A stretch of DNA of 64,000 nucleotides from Rhizobium sp. Root483D2 (GTDB lineage: Bacteria; Pseudomonadota; Alphaproteobacteria; Rhizobiales; Rhizobiaceae): contig NZ_LMFB01000008.1 of assembly GCF_001426685.1 (NCBI RefSeq), positions 74,800-138,799 of the forward strand, given 5' to 3'. Shown piece by piece: positions 34,528-43,471 of this stretch (within the stretch, counting starts at the first letter, position 1; each line of letters starts with the position of its first letter). The notes beneath the pieces are model-generated. The model was given only the letters and a program-made list of their open reading frames with translations. It did no database searches and was not told the DNA's origin. The position numbers were made by a program, and so were the translations under genes.

Positions 34528-36165
34528 GTGACCGATCAAGACCCAGTTTTCCCCGATTTCGGATTGACCCCGGAGCAGCGGCACCAGGCCGTTCGCGGTC
34601 ACTATTACGAATATCCGGGCATGGACGGCGCCCGTGGCGAAATCTGGTGCTACACACGGTCCTATGCCTATGCGCCCGGCGCAATGGTGGACCTGCATAT
34701 CAGCTCGACCGCGTCCTCCTGCCGTCTGGAAATCGTGCGTGACGGTGCCGCCGAGACCAGCGTTTATGGCACCGACAATATCGAAACGGTCTGGCAGGAA
34801 ACGCCGGACCAGGTCTCCGTCACCGGCTGTGGCTGGGAGCCCACTTTTAAGTTTCAGGTCCATGACAGCTGGCCATCCGGCGCCTATCGCATCACGCTGA
34901 CGGCTGAAGGGCGCGACGGCAAGCCGATCCAATGTCACCACATGATCATCGTCCTGCCGAAACCCGGTCCGAAACCCGGCCGCATCCTGCAGGTCGCCGC
35001 CACCGGCACCTGGACGGCCTATAATACCTGGGGCGGATCGAACCATTATCAGGGCATTACCGGTCCCAACCGCGACAAATATGCGACTACCGTCAGCATC
35101 GAGCGGCCGCTTTGCCGCGGCTTTGTCGTACTGCCGCTGGATGCGCCGCGCGTGCCGCTGGAGGTCAGCCTGCCGCCGGGCACCATCCCGCGGTATCCGC
35201 ATATGGAATGGGCCTTTGCCAACGGCTATTCGAAGAAATACACCTCGTCCGGCTGGGCAAGCTATGACAGCCAGTTCTTCCGCTGGGCCGAGCGCGAGGG
35301 CTATGGCGTCGATCTGGCCAGCCAGCACGAGTTGCACAACAATCCCGGCATTCTCAATGATTACGACTGCGTCGTCTTCGTCGGCCATGACGAATACTGG
35401 ACCTGGGAAATGCGCGATGCCGTCGATGCCTATGTCGATCAGGGCGGACATGTCGCGCGCTTTGCCGGCAATTTCATGTGGCAGACGCGGCTTGAAGACG
35501 AGGGCCAGCGGCAGGTCTGCTACAAATATGTCGCGCGCAAAGAAGACCCGATCTACCAAAGCGGCGATGTCACCCGCGCCACCAATTCCTGGGAAGCGCC
35601 GGAGATAGGCCGCCCCGGCGCACTGACTTTCGGGCTCAACGCCACCAATGGTGTCTATTCCGGCTGGGGCGGCTGCGCGCCGCGCGGCGTGCGCGGTTTC
35701 CCGATCTACCGGCCGCGTCACTGGGCCTTTGCCGGAACCGGCCTGTTCTACGGCGACCTGCTCGGCGCCGACAGCCATATCTATGGCTACGAAGTCGATG
35801 GTCTTGCCTATGAGATTCGCTACGGCCTGCCTTATCCGGCAGCTGACAGCGGCGCGCCGGAGGGGCTGGAAATCCTGGCTCTGGGCATGGCGAGCCAGGT
35901 CGAGGAAAGCGATATCCTGACGCGCGAAGATCTGTTTTTCGGCGACGAGGACGGGCGGTTCATTGCCGAGACGCTCTATGGCGAAGCGAGCGACGAGAAC
36001 ATGGAAAAGGTTCGCTACAGCAACGGCATGATCGTCAACTTCAAGCGCGGCAAGGGCGAGGTTTTCCACGCTGGGACCTGCGAATGGGTGGCAGGCCTGC
36101 TGCGCCGTGACGCCATGGTCGAGCGCGTCACCGCCAATGTGCTGAACCGCTATCTCAACCGATAA
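34528..36165 (+). CDS. N,N-dimethylformamidase large-subunit-like protein
   Basis: 545 residues. It shows the large-subunit pattern of dimethylformamidase, including AYNTWGGSN (residues 164-172) and VGHDEYWTWEMRD (285-297), the second rich in Tyr/Glu residues of the kind that bind the mononuclear iron in the known enzyme. The characterised enzyme has a longer large subunit and a separate small subunit; neither the extra N-terminal length nor a small-subunit gene is seen here. It starts with GTG at 34528 after GCGAGG. First gene of an operon with an aminotransferase, BKACE, GNAT and deacetylase. Probably hydrolyses an amide; the substrate is unknown. Confidence 0.75.
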   Translation: MTDQDPVFPDFGLTPEQRHQAVRGHYYEYPGMDGARGEIWCYTRSYAYAPGAMVDLHISSTASSCRLEIVRDGAAETSVYGTDNIETVWQETPDQVSVTGCGWEPTFKFQVHDSWPSGAYRITLTAEGRDGKPIQCHHMIIVLPKPGPKPGRILQVAATGTWTAYNTWGGSNHYQGITGPNRDKYATTVSIERPLCRGFVVLPLDAPRVPLEVSLPPGTIPRYPHMEWAFANGYSKKYTSSGWASYDSQFFRWAEREGYGVDLASQHELHNNPGILNDYDCVVFVGHDEYWTWEMRDAVDAYVDQGGHVARFAGNFMWQTRLEDEGQRQVCYKYVARKEDPIYQSGDVTRATNSWEAPEIGRPGALTFGLNATNGVYSGWGGCAPRGVRGFPIYRPRHWAFAGTGLFYGDLLGADSHIYGYEVDGLAYEIRYGLPYPAADSGAPEGLEILALGMASQVEESDILTREDLFFGDEDGRFIAETLYGEASDENMEKVRYSNGMIVNFKRGKGEVFHAGTCEWVAGLLRRDAMVERVTANVLNRYLNR

Positions 36166-36187
36166 TTTCACCAAAGAGCAGAGCATC

Positions 36188-37552
36188 ATGACCATCCAAG
36201 CCAATGAGCGGCCCGCATCCCATCTCTTCTACGTGACCCGCCTGCGCCGGCCGCTGGTCGATCGCGCCGAGGGCATTTATTTCTGGACCGCGGACGGCCG
36301 CCGCTTCATCGACGGCTCGAGCGGGCCGATGGTCAGCAATATCGGCCACGGCAACCGGCACGTCATCGATGCCATGAAGCGGCAGATGGAGAAGACGAGC
36401 TTTGCCTACCGTCTGCATTTTGAAAACGAGCCGGCCGAAGAGCTGGCCCGGCGGCTCGCCGGAAAGATGCCTGGCGATCTCGACCGGATCTTTTTCGTCT
36501 CCGGCGGTTCGGAAGCCGTGGAATCGGCAATCAAGCTGGCGCGGCAATGGGCAGTGGCAACCAGCCAGCCGAAGCGCTGGAAAGTGATCTGCCGGTTTCC
36601 GTCCTACCATGGCGGCACGATGGGCGCACTTGGCGTGACCGGAGACCTGGCGCTGACTGAAACCTTTGCGCCGCAGATCCAGCCGATGCCGGCCATTCCG
36701 GCTCCGACAGCCTACCGCGACCGCGACAACCTGACGATGGAACAGCGCGGCCTGCGTTACGCCGACATGCTGGAGGAGAAAATCCTTGCCGAAGGGCCTG
36801 ACAGCGTCGTTGCGTTCATCATGGAGCCAATCGGCGGGGCGGCAACGGCAGCGCTTGTCGCACCCGATAGCTATTTTGCGCGCATCCGCGAAATCTGCGA
36901 CAAATACGGTATCCTGCTGATCCATGACGAGGTGATGAGCGGCGCGGCGCGCACCGGCCGCTATCTCGGCGGCGACCACTGGAACTGCAAGCCTGACATC
37001 ATCACTCTCTCGAAGGGCATCGGCTCCGGCTACGCCGCGCTTGGCGCCATGGTTGCCTCGTCCAAGCTGGTCAAGCCAGTGCTCGACATGGGCGGCTTCC
37101 AGCATGGCTATACCTATGCCGGCAATCCGCTGGCCTGCGCTGCCGGTCTGGCTGTGCTTGAGGAAATGGAACGGCTTGGCGTCGAAGCCAATGCGGCTGC
37201 GATGGGGGATCTGCTGAAATCCGAACTGGAGGGGCTTTCCAGGCGCTTCCCCTTTATAGCCGGCGTGCGCGGCAAGGGGCTGTTGATCGGCGCCGATCTC
37301 GTCGCCGATCCTGTGACCTTTAAATCCTTTCCGAAATCACAGGCGACCAACCAGCGGCTGCTCGATATCGCCTATGAAAAAGGCCTCATCCTCTATTCGC
37401 GCCGTATCCGCGGCGATGGCTACGAGGCCGACAATCTCATTCTGGCCCCGCCGCTGATCATCACGGCTCAGGAAATCGGCGATATGGTCTCGATCCTTGG
37501 CGATAGTTTCGAGCAGCTGGCACGTGAACTCGACCTGCCGGTGAACGGCTGA
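36188..37552 (+). CDS. Class III PLP-dependent aminotransferase
   Basis: 454 residues, fold type I omega-aminotransferase family. The PLP Lys is K276 in TLSKGIGSGYAALG, the pyridine-binding Asp D247 in LIHDEVMSG, and phosphate-binding residues lie in FVSGGSEAVESA. Members deaminate omega-amino acids, polyamines, beta-alanine, taurine or glutamate semialdehyde. Twenty-two bases after the amidase-like gene and ten bases before BKACE, so surely one transcript. It could turn an amine released by the first enzyme into an aldehyde or keto acid; this is inference. Confidence 0.9.
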   Translation: MTIQANERPASHLFYVTRLRRPLVDRAEGIYFWTADGRRFIDGSSGPMVSNIGHGNRHVIDAMKRQMEKTSFAYRLHFENEPAEELARRLAGKMPGDLDRIFFVSGGSEAVESAIKLARQWAVATSQPKRWKVICRFPSYHGGTMGALGVTGDLALTETFAPQIQPMPAIPAPTAYRDRDNLTMEQRGLRYADMLEEKILAEGPDSVVAFIMEPIGGAATAALVAPDSYFARIREICDKYGILLIHDEVMSGAARTGRYLGGDHWNCKPDIITLSKGIGSGYAALGAMVASSKLVKPVLDMGGFQHGYTYAGNPLACAAGLAVLEEMERLGVEANAAAMGDLLKSELEGLSRRFPFIAGVRGKGLLIGADLVADPVTFKSFPKSQATNQRLLDIAYEKGLILYSRRIRGDGYEADNLILAPPLIITAQEIGDMVSILGDSFEQLARELDLPVNG

Positions 37553-37562
37553 GAGCGCGATC

Positions 37563-38492
37563 ATGAAGAACAAAGTCATCATCACCTGCGCCGTCACCGG
37601 CTCCGTCCACACACCGTCGATGAGCCCCTATCTGCCGGTCACGCCGGACGAGATCGCCGGACAGGCGATCGCTGCGGCCGAAGCCGGCGCGTCGATCCTG
37701 CATCTGCATGCCCGCAATCCAACGGATGGCCGCCCGACCGCCGATCCCGCCGTGTTCATGCAATTCCTGCCACGCATCAAGCAGTCGACGGATGCCGTCA
37801 TCAATATTTCCACCGGCGGCAGCTCGCTGATGACGCTGGACGAGCGCCTGGCCGCCTCGCTCCAGGCACAGCCGGAAATGTGCTCGCTCAACATGGGCTC
37901 GATGAATTTCGGTATTTTCCCGCTCGCCAAGCCCGGCATGGAATGGCAACACGACTGGGAGCCGCAGCTGCTGGAGGCGACGCGCGGCACGATCTTCAAG
38001 AACACCTTTGCCGATATCGAAGATATTCTCAAACGGCTGGGCGAGGGGTGCGGCACGCGTTTCGAATTCGAATGCTATGATGTCGGCCATCTCTATTCGC
38101 TGAAGCATTTCTACGATCGCGGGCTGGTGAAAGGCCCGCTGTTCATCCAGTTCGTGCTGGGAATTCTCGGCGGCATCGGCGCCGATCCCGACAATCTCAG
38201 CCATATGAAGCGCATTGCCGACAAGCTGTTCGGCGCGGACTATCGCTTCTCTGTTCTGGCGGCCGGCCGCCAGCAGATGCCGCTGATCACCATGGGAGCG
38301 GCGATGGGCGGCAATGTGCGGGTCGGGCTCGAAGACAGCCTCTATCTCGGGCGCGGTGAACTGGCCAAATCCAATGCGGACCAGGTGAGCCGCATCCGCA
38401 CCATTCTTGAAGCCCTGTCGCTGGACGTCGCGACCCCCGGCGAGGCGCGCGCGATGCTGGCGCTCAAGGGCGGCGATCGGGTGGGCTTCTGA
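37563..38492 (+). CDS. Beta-keto acid cleavage enzyme (BKACE, DUF849)
   Basis: 309 residues, zinc-dependent TIM barrel. The zinc ligands H47 and H49 are in ILHLHARNPTDGRPT, and the conserved Glu of the C-terminal metal site is in GNVRVGLEDSLYLGRGELA. BKACE enzymes condense a beta-keto acid with acetyl-CoA to give acetoacetate and a shorter acyl-CoA; the first known member, Kce, acts in lysine fermentation. Its stop overlaps the next gene's start. The identity of the beta-keto acid is the key unknown of this operon. Confidence 0.9.
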   Translation: MKNKVIITCAVTGSVHTPSMSPYLPVTPDEIAGQAIAAAEAGASILHLHARNPTDGRPTADPAVFMQFLPRIKQSTDAVINISTGGSSLMTLDERLAASLQAQPEMCSLNMGSMNFGIFPLAKPGMEWQHDWEPQLLEATRGTIFKNTFADIEDILKRLGEGCGTRFEFECYDVGHLYSLKHFYDRGLVKGPLFIQFVLGILGGIGADPDNLSHMKRIADKLFGADYRFSVLAAGRQQMPLITMGAAMGGNVRVGLEDSLYLGRGELAKSNADQVSRIRTILEALSLDVATPGEARAMLALKGGDRVGF

Positions 38493-39004
38493 TGGCGGAG
38501 CATTCGAACCCGCCCGTAACGATCCGCGTTGCGGCCGCCGAGGACGTGCATCTCATCCATGCCGGCCTGCTCATCATCGCCCGGCATCTCGATGCGGAAG
38601 GCAAGGTGACTGCGACGCCGGAAGACCTGCGCAAGCATGGTTTCGGGCCAAAGCCTGCCTTCACCGTTCTGCTGGCGGAATCCGGTGGCGAATTTGCCGG
38701 CATGTGTCTGTTTTTTCCAAGCTTTTCCACATGGCGCGGCTGCACCGGCGCCTATATCCAGGATATTGCCGTCGAAGAACGCTTTCGCGGCACAGGGGTC
38801 GGCGTGGCGCTCCTGCGCCACACGGCAGCGCATGTCCGCACCGAGGGGGGCCGCTATCTGCGCCTGTCGGTCGAAGCGAAGAATGTCTCGGCGCAGCATT
38901 TTTATGAGCGGATGGGGCTTGCCTGGTCCAGCGAGGAGCGCATTCATGCGGCCTATGGCGAGGCTTTCGAAGCGCTGGCCGGAGAGCATGAGAGCGGGGT
39001 TTAA
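38492..39004 (+). CDS. GNAT-family N-acetyltransferase
   Basis: 170 residues. The acetyl-CoA-binding motif A is visible as IQDIAVEERFRGTGVGVALL (RGTGVG P-loop-like turn), followed by the LRLSVEAKNVSAQHFYERMG motif B. Resembles small-molecule acetyltransferases such as diamine or aminoglycoside types rather than protein acetyltransferases. One-base overlap with BKACE and three-base gap to the deacetylase. It may acetylate an amine intermediate or detoxify the substrate. Confidence 0.87.
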   Translation: MAEHSNPPVTIRVAAAEDVHLIHAGLLIIARHLDAEGKVTATPEDLRKHGFGPKPAFTVLLAESGGEFAGMCLFFPSFSTWRGCTGAYIQDIAVEERFRGTGVGVALLRHTAAHVRTEGGRYLRLSVEAKNVSAQHFYERMGLAWSSEERIHAAYGEAFEALAGEHESGV

Positions 39005-39007
39005 GCA

Positions 39008-40033
39008 ATGAGTATGAAGACATTTTACGCTGAAGAGCAGGCGAAACACGATCCGAAAATGTTTCTCTCCAGCGGCGCCCCCCAGCCCAATCCGGAAAAG
39101 CCGGAGCGGATCGCACGGCTTCTCGCAGGCGCAAAGGCGGCGGGCTCCGAGATCGTCAGACCGCGTAATCATGGCCTAAAACCAATCGCCGCTGTGCATA
39201 CGCCGGAATATCTGGAATTCCTGCAAAACATCTTTCTGCGCTGGCAGCGCATCGAGGGTGCCTCGCAAGAGGTGATCCCGAATATCCATCCGCTGGCAAG
39301 AACCGGCTGCTATCCAGCCTCCGCCGTCGGCCAGGCCGGTTATCACATGGCCGATACGGCTTGCCCGATCTCGTCCGATACCTGGGGCAGCGCCTGCTGG
39401 AGCGCCTGGAGCGCTGTCGAGGCGGCGGAAGCGATTCTGGCCGGCGCCCACCACACCTATGCGCTCTGCCGCCCGCCGGGTCACCACGCCTTTGCCGATG
39501 TGGCCGGAGGGTTCTGCTTCCTCAACAATTCCGCAATTGCTGCTCAGCATCTGCTGACGTCGTCGAAACGCGTCGCTATCCTCGATATCGATCTGCATCA
39601 CGGCAACGGAACGCAGGGCATCTTCTATGGCCGCAGCGACGTGCTGACGGTATCGTTGCATGCCGATCCCGTGCGCTTCTATCCGTTCTTCTGGGGCAAT
39701 GCCGATGAACGCGGCGAAGGCCTGGGGCTGGGCTACAACTACAATCTGCCACTGCCACGCAAGACCGCCGACGCCGGTTTCCTCGAAGCACTCGACGCCG
39801 CCAACCGCCGCATCGAAGCCTATGCACCGGACGCGCTGGTGGTTGCGCTTGGCCTCGACGCCTTCGAAGGCGATCCCTTCGGCGGACTATCCGTTTCCAC
39901 CCCCGGCTTTGCCCGCATCGCCGAAGCCATCAGCAACCTCAGCCTCCCAACCGTCATCGTCCAGGAAGGCGGCTATCTCTGCGACGCGCTCGGCGATAAC
40001 CTGACGTCGTTTTTGACCGGGTTCGGGCATTGA
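39008..40033 (+). CDS. Histone-deacetylase-family hydrolase, acetylpolyamine amidohydrolase-like
   Basis: 341 residues with a complete zinc active site: H159 and H160 in RPPGHHAFADVAGG, metal ligands D195, H197 and D284 in DIDLHHGNG and GLDAFEGDP, and the transition-state Tyr Y323 in EGGYLCD. Class II HDAC-like bacterial enzymes of this size often deacetylate acetylpolyamines or other acetylated amines. Last gene of the operon, three bases after an acetyltransferase, so opposing acetylation and deacetylation steps are encoded together. The natural substrate is unknown. Confidence 0.9.
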   Translation: MSMKTFYAEEQAKHDPKMFLSSGAPQPNPEKPERIARLLAGAKAAGSEIVRPRNHGLKPIAAVHTPEYLEFLQNIFLRWQRIEGASQEVIPNIHPLARTGCYPASAVGQAGYHMADTACPISSDTWGSACWSAWSAVEAAEAILAGAHHTYALCRPPGHHAFADVAGGFCFLNNSAIAAQHLLTSSKRVAILDIDLHHGNGTQGIFYGRSDVLTVSLHADPVRFYPFFWGNADERGEGLGLGYNYNLPLPRKTADAGFLEALDAANRRIEAYAPDALVVALGLDAFEGDPFGGLSVSTPGFARIAEAISNLSLPTVIVQEGGYLCDALGDNLTSFLTGFGH

Positions 40034-40182
40034 TGGGTGGATTGGCGGCGGCATAGGTGAAAGTTCCATAACTAACCTTATCCATTCCGGAGCTGTAGCC
40101 GGGTGGGTTCAAGGATGAAGTGCAACATCCCGACCATGCCGGCGGCTTCTCTCGAGTTCCGGCGCGGCTTGCCTCAGGCCCG

Positions 40183-40611
40183 TCAGGTCTTGCGCTTGCG
40201 GCAGTAGAGTTCCAAGCGGTGGCGGACCAGGTCGTAGCCGAGTTCTGCGGCGATCTCGGCTTGTAGCTGCTCGATCTTGTCGGAACGGAATTCGATGACC
40301 GCGCCGGTGTCGATGTCGATCAGATGATCGTGGTGCGGTGCATCCGCAGTCTCAAATCGGGCGGTGGCGCTTTCAAAGGCGTGGCGATGCACGACGCCCT
40401 GCTGCTGCAGCGCAGACAGCGTTCTGTAGACAGTTGAAAGCGAAACAGTAGCGTCGATTTCCTTTGCCCGGCGGTGCAATTCGCTGGCATCCGGGTGATC
40501 CTCGGCATTGGCGAGTATCTTCAGGATCGCTGCGCGCTGACGCGTCACGCGCACGCCGCCGTCCCTCAGCACGCCCTCCAATTCCACAACGCGATTCTGG
40601 TTCTGTTTCAT
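40183..40611 (-). CDS. mur: Mur: manganese-responsive Fur-family regulator
   Basis: 142 residues. Fur-type winged helix (VRVTRQRAAILKIL, then SLSTVYRTLSALQQQGVVHR) and metal-binding domain with HHDHLID. It lacks the CxxC structural-zinc motifs of enteric Fur (only one Cys near the C-terminus), as is usual for rhizobial Mur. Divergent from sitABCD, the same arrangement described in Sinorhizobium meliloti. With Mn(II) bound it should repress sitABCD through the palindrome at 40688-40708. Name assigned from context and sequence; an iron-responsive Fur role is less likely. Confidence 0.88.
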   Translation of the reverse strand: MKQNQNRVVELEGVLRDGGVRVTRQRAAILKILANAEDHPDASELHRRAKEIDATVSLSTVYRTLSALQQQGVVHRHAFESATARFETADAPHHDHLIDIDTGAVIEFRSDKIEQLQAEIAAELGYDLVRHRLELYCRKRKT

Positions 40612-40687
40612 GGCCGTACACTAAAGCGCTTCATCGTTAAACGGAAGCCATTTAGCCCAAGCATGACGCGTTTGAAAATAGCCAGTT

Positions 40688-40708
40688 GCGAATGCTTCTC
40701 ATTTGCAT
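40688..40708. promoter_or_regulatory. Mur-box candidate in sit promoter
   Basis: TGCGAATG-CTTCT-CATTTGCA is an inverted repeat of 8-5-8 with one mismatch, abutting the -35 element at 40709. Position and symmetry fit repression of sitABCD by metal-bound Mur. Confidence 0.7.
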
Positions 40709-40737
40709 TGACTTGTGCAGATCATTCCCGTTATCCT
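40709..40737 (+). promoter_or_regulatory. sitABCD promoter, sigma-70 type
   Basis: TTGACT (40709-40714) and TTATCC (40732-40737) are separated by 17 bases. The -35 is directly adjacent to the Mur-box candidate, and the sitA ATG lies 25 bases past the -10. Confidence 0.65.
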
Positions 40738-40761
40738 GCCCGCGTCATCAAGGAGCATGGA

Positions 40762-41667
40762 ATGATCGATCAGACGAGACGCTTTATACTGGCTGGAGCA
40801 ACGGTACTGGCAGTCCTGGCGCTGGCTGCGGGAACCGCAGCGGCGCAGGAGAAATTCAAGGTTGTCACCACATTCACCGTGATTGCCGATATGGCCAGCA
40901 ACGTTGCCGGTAATGCCGCAACCGTCCTATCGATCACCAAGCCAGGTGCGGAAATCCATAATTACCAGCCGACCCCGCGCGACATCCTGAAGGCGCACGA
41001 CGCCAAGCTGATCCTTTGGAACGGCCTCAATCTCGAACTCTGGTTTGAAAAATTCTTCCAGAATTTCGGTGATGTTCCCGGTGTTGTCGTTTCAAAGGGT
41101 GTGGAGCCGATGGGCATTGCCGAAGGCCCCTATAGCGGCAAGCCTAACCCGCATGCCTGGATGTCGCCCTCATCGGCGCTGATCTATGTGGATAATATCC
41201 GCGATGCTTTCGTCAAATACGACCCCGCCAATGCTGCGATCTACCAGGCCAATGCCGCGGCCTATAAACAGAAGATCGAGGCGGCAATCGCGCCCATTCG
41301 CGCCGAAATCGGCAAGATCCCTGAAGACAAGCGCTGGCTGGTGTCGAGCGAAGGCGCTTTCAGCTATCTCGCCCGCGACTTTGGTCTGAAGGAGCTTTAT
41401 CTCTGGCCGATCAACGCCGATCAGCAGGGTACGCCGCAACAGGTGCGCAAGGTGATTGACGCGGTCCGCGCCAACACAATCCCTGTCGTTTTCTCCGAAA
41501 GCACGATTTCGCCCGGTCCGGCACAGCAGGTGGCCCGCGAAACCGGCGCACGCTATGGCGGCGTGCTTTATGTGGATTCCTTGAGCGAGACGGACGGTCC
41601 GGTTCCGACCTATATCGACCTCCTGCGCGTCACGTCCGAAACGATCGTCAAGGGTCTTTCGCAATGA
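40762..41667 (+). CDS. sitA: Manganese ABC importer binding protein SitA
   Basis: 301 residues, cluster A-I metal-binding protein with a Sec signal ([20 protein letters not shown]). The metal ligands H66, H131, E197 and D272 are visible in [25 protein letters not shown] and YVDSLSETD, the His-His-Glu-Asp set of Mn(II) transporters. Start 40762 follows AAGGAGCATGG; the frame upstream is open to 40474 but overlaps mur antisense. Overlaps sitB by four bases. Delivers Mn(II), possibly Fe(II), to SitCD. Confidence 0.94.
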   Translation: MIDQTRRFILAGATVLAVLALAAGTAAAQEKFKVVTTFTVIADMASNVAGNAATVLSITKPGAEIHNYQPTPRDILKAHDAKLILWNGLNLELWFEKFFQNFGDVPGVVVSKGVEPMGIAEGPYSGKPNPHAWMSPSSALIYVDNIRDAFVKYDPANAAIYQANAAAYKQKIEAAIAPIRAEIGKIPEDKRWLVSSEGAFSYLARDFGLKELYLWPINADQQGTPQQVRKVIDAVRANTIPVVFSESTISPGPAQQVARETGARYGGVLYVDSLSETDGPVPTYIDLLRVTSETIVKGLSQ

Positions 41668-42614
41668 CCCGGCAGGTTGAAACCGGGCCCGGCCAAGAGA
41701 TAAAATCCGGGCAGCCAGGCAGCGGCATTCGCGTTTCCGGCGCAACGGTGACCTATCGCAACGGCCATCGCGCCTTGCTCGATGCTTCCTTCGACATCCC
41801 GACCGGCACCATCACGGCGCTGGTGGGCGTCAACGGCAGCGGCAAATCGACCCTGTTCAAGGCGATCATGGGGTTTGCCCGGCTGGCACGCGGCGACATC
41901 TCGGTGCTTGGGCTTTCGGTGCCGCAAGCGCTGAAGAACAACCTTGTCGCCTATGTGCCGCAGGCGGAAGAAGTGGATTGGAATTTTCCGGTTCTCGTCG
42001 AAGACGTGGTGATGATGGGCCGCTACGGCCACATGAACATGCTGCGCATCGCGCGCAAGGCCGATCACGATGCGGTCGAAGCCGCCCTCGCCCGCGTCGG
42101 CATGAGCGATTTCCGCAAGCGCCAGATCGGCGAATTGTCGGGCGGGCAGAAGAAGCGTGTCTTCCTGGCGCGTGCGCTCGCGCAGGATGGCCGCGTCATC
42201 CTGCTCGACGAACCCTTCACCGGCGTCGATGTCAAGACCGAGGACGCGATCATCCGGCTGCTGATGGGCTCGCGTGACGAAGGCCGGGTGATGCTGGTCT
42301 CGACACATAATCTCGGCAGCGTTCCGGAGTTTTGCGATCGCGCTGTGCTTCTCAAGAACACGGTGCTGGCCTACGGGCCGACGGAAACCACATTCACCCG
42401 GGAAAACCTTGAACGCGCATTCGGCGGCGTGCTGCGCCATTTCGTCCTTGGCGGCAACAGCCTGCACGACGACGCCGATCCACGGCAACTGTCGGTTATC
42501 AGCGACGACGAGCGGCCACTGGTCATGTACGGCGCCAAGGGGCAGATGGTGCCGCAGCCCGCAAAGCCGCAGACTGCAACGCCGAAAACCGGCGCGGAGG
42601 TCAACAGACGATGA
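41664..42614 (+). CDS. sitB: Manganese ABC importer ATPase SitB
   Basis: 316 residues. Walker [11 protein letters not shown], signature [17 protein letters not shown], Walker B VILLDEP, and H-loop STHN. N-terminal ~20 residues ([16 protein letters not shown]) and a C-terminal tail of about 60 residues extend beyond the core domain. Coupled to sitA and sitC by ATGA overlaps. Drives Mn(II) uptake. Confidence 0.93.
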   Translation: MTRQVETGPGQEIKSGQPGSGIRVSGATVTYRNGHRALLDASFDIPTGTITALVGVNGSGKSTLFKAIMGFARLARGDISVLGLSVPQALKNNLVAYVPQAEEVDWNFPVLVEDVVMMGRYGHMNMLRIARKADHDAVEAALARVGMSDFRKRQIGELSGGQKKRVFLARALAQDGRVILLDEPFTGVDVKTEDAIIRLLMGSRDEGRVMLVSTHNLGSVPEFCDRAVLLKNTVLAYGPTETTFTRENLERAFGGVLRHFVLGGNSLHDDADPRQLSVISDDERPLVMYGAKGQMVPQPAKPQTATPKTGAEVNRR

Positions 42615-43471
42615 TCGCCACGCTGATGGAGCCGTTTACCTACGGCTATATGCTGAACGCCATGTGGGTGAGTGCGCTGGTTGGCGCCGTCTGCGCGTTC
42701 CTGTCGTCCTATCTCATGCTGAAGGGCTGGTCGCTGATTGGCGATGCGCTCTCGCACGCGATCGTTCCCGGCGTTGCCGGCGCCTATATGCTCGGCCTGC
42801 CCTTTTCGCTCGGCGCCTTCTTCTCCGGTGGGCTTGCCGCTGGCGCGATGCTGTTCCTCAACCAGCGTACCCGGCTGAAGGAAGACACCATTATCGGTCT
42901 GATCTTTACGTCTTTCTTCGGACTTGGCCTGTTCATGATCTCTCTGTCGCCAACGTCGGTGAATATCCAGACGATCGTGCTCGGCAATATTCTGGCCATT
43001 ACACCGGCCGACACCCTGCAGCTTGCGCTGATCGGGATGATCTCGCTGATCATCCTGACGGCGAAATGGAAGGATCTGATGGTGACCTTCTTCGACGAAA
43101 GCCACGCGCGTTCGATCGGTATCCGCACCACATTGCTGAAGGTGATGTTCTTCACCCTGTTGTCGGCCTGCACGGTCGCGGCATTGCAGACGGTCGGGGC
43201 GTTTCTCGTCATTGCGATGGTGGTTACGCCCGGCGCCACCGCCTATCTGCTGACCGACCGCTTTCCCCGGCTGATCATCATCAGCGTGGCGATCGGCGCG
43301 TTGACGAGCTTCTTCGGCGCCTATGTCAGCTATTTCCTGGATGGCGCCACCGGCGGCATTATCATCCTTTTCCAAACGCTTCTCTTTTTCGCTGCCTTCG
43401 TTTTTGCCCCGAAACATGGGCTGCTTGCCGCCCGCAGGCGCACAGCTCAGGCTCTGGAGGTGACCGCATGA
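42611..43471 (+). CDS. sitC: Manganese ABC importer permease SitC
   Basis: 286 residues of the ABC-3 metal permease family, about eight hydrophobic segments. Family patterns [20 protein letters not shown] and [20 protein letters not shown] are present. It overlaps both neighbours by four bases. It pairs with SitD as a heterodimeric channel. Confidence 0.93.
   Translation: MIATLMEPFTYGYMLNAMWVSALVGAVCAFLSSYLMLKGWSLIGDALSHAIVPGVAGAYMLGLPFSLGAFFSGGLAAGAMLFLNQRTRLKEDTIIGLIFTSFFGLGLFMISLSPTSVNIQTIVLGNILAITPADTLQLALIGMISLIILTAKWKDLMVTFFDESHARSIGIRTTLLKVMFFTLLSACTVAALQTVGAFLVIAMVVTPGATAYLLTDRFPRLIIISVAIGALTSFFGAYVSYFLDGATGGIIILFQTLLFFAAFVFAPKHGLLAARRRTAQALEVTA

Noticed and set aside
34495-36204. 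569-codon minus-strand frame
   Set aside because: Antisense to the dimethylformamidase-like gene over its full length; longer than the real gene but has no recognisable domain.
42409-43467. Upstream extension of the sitD frame (353 codons)
   Set aside because: Overlaps sitB and sitC, which have full domain matches; sitD begins at the ATGA overlap at 43468.
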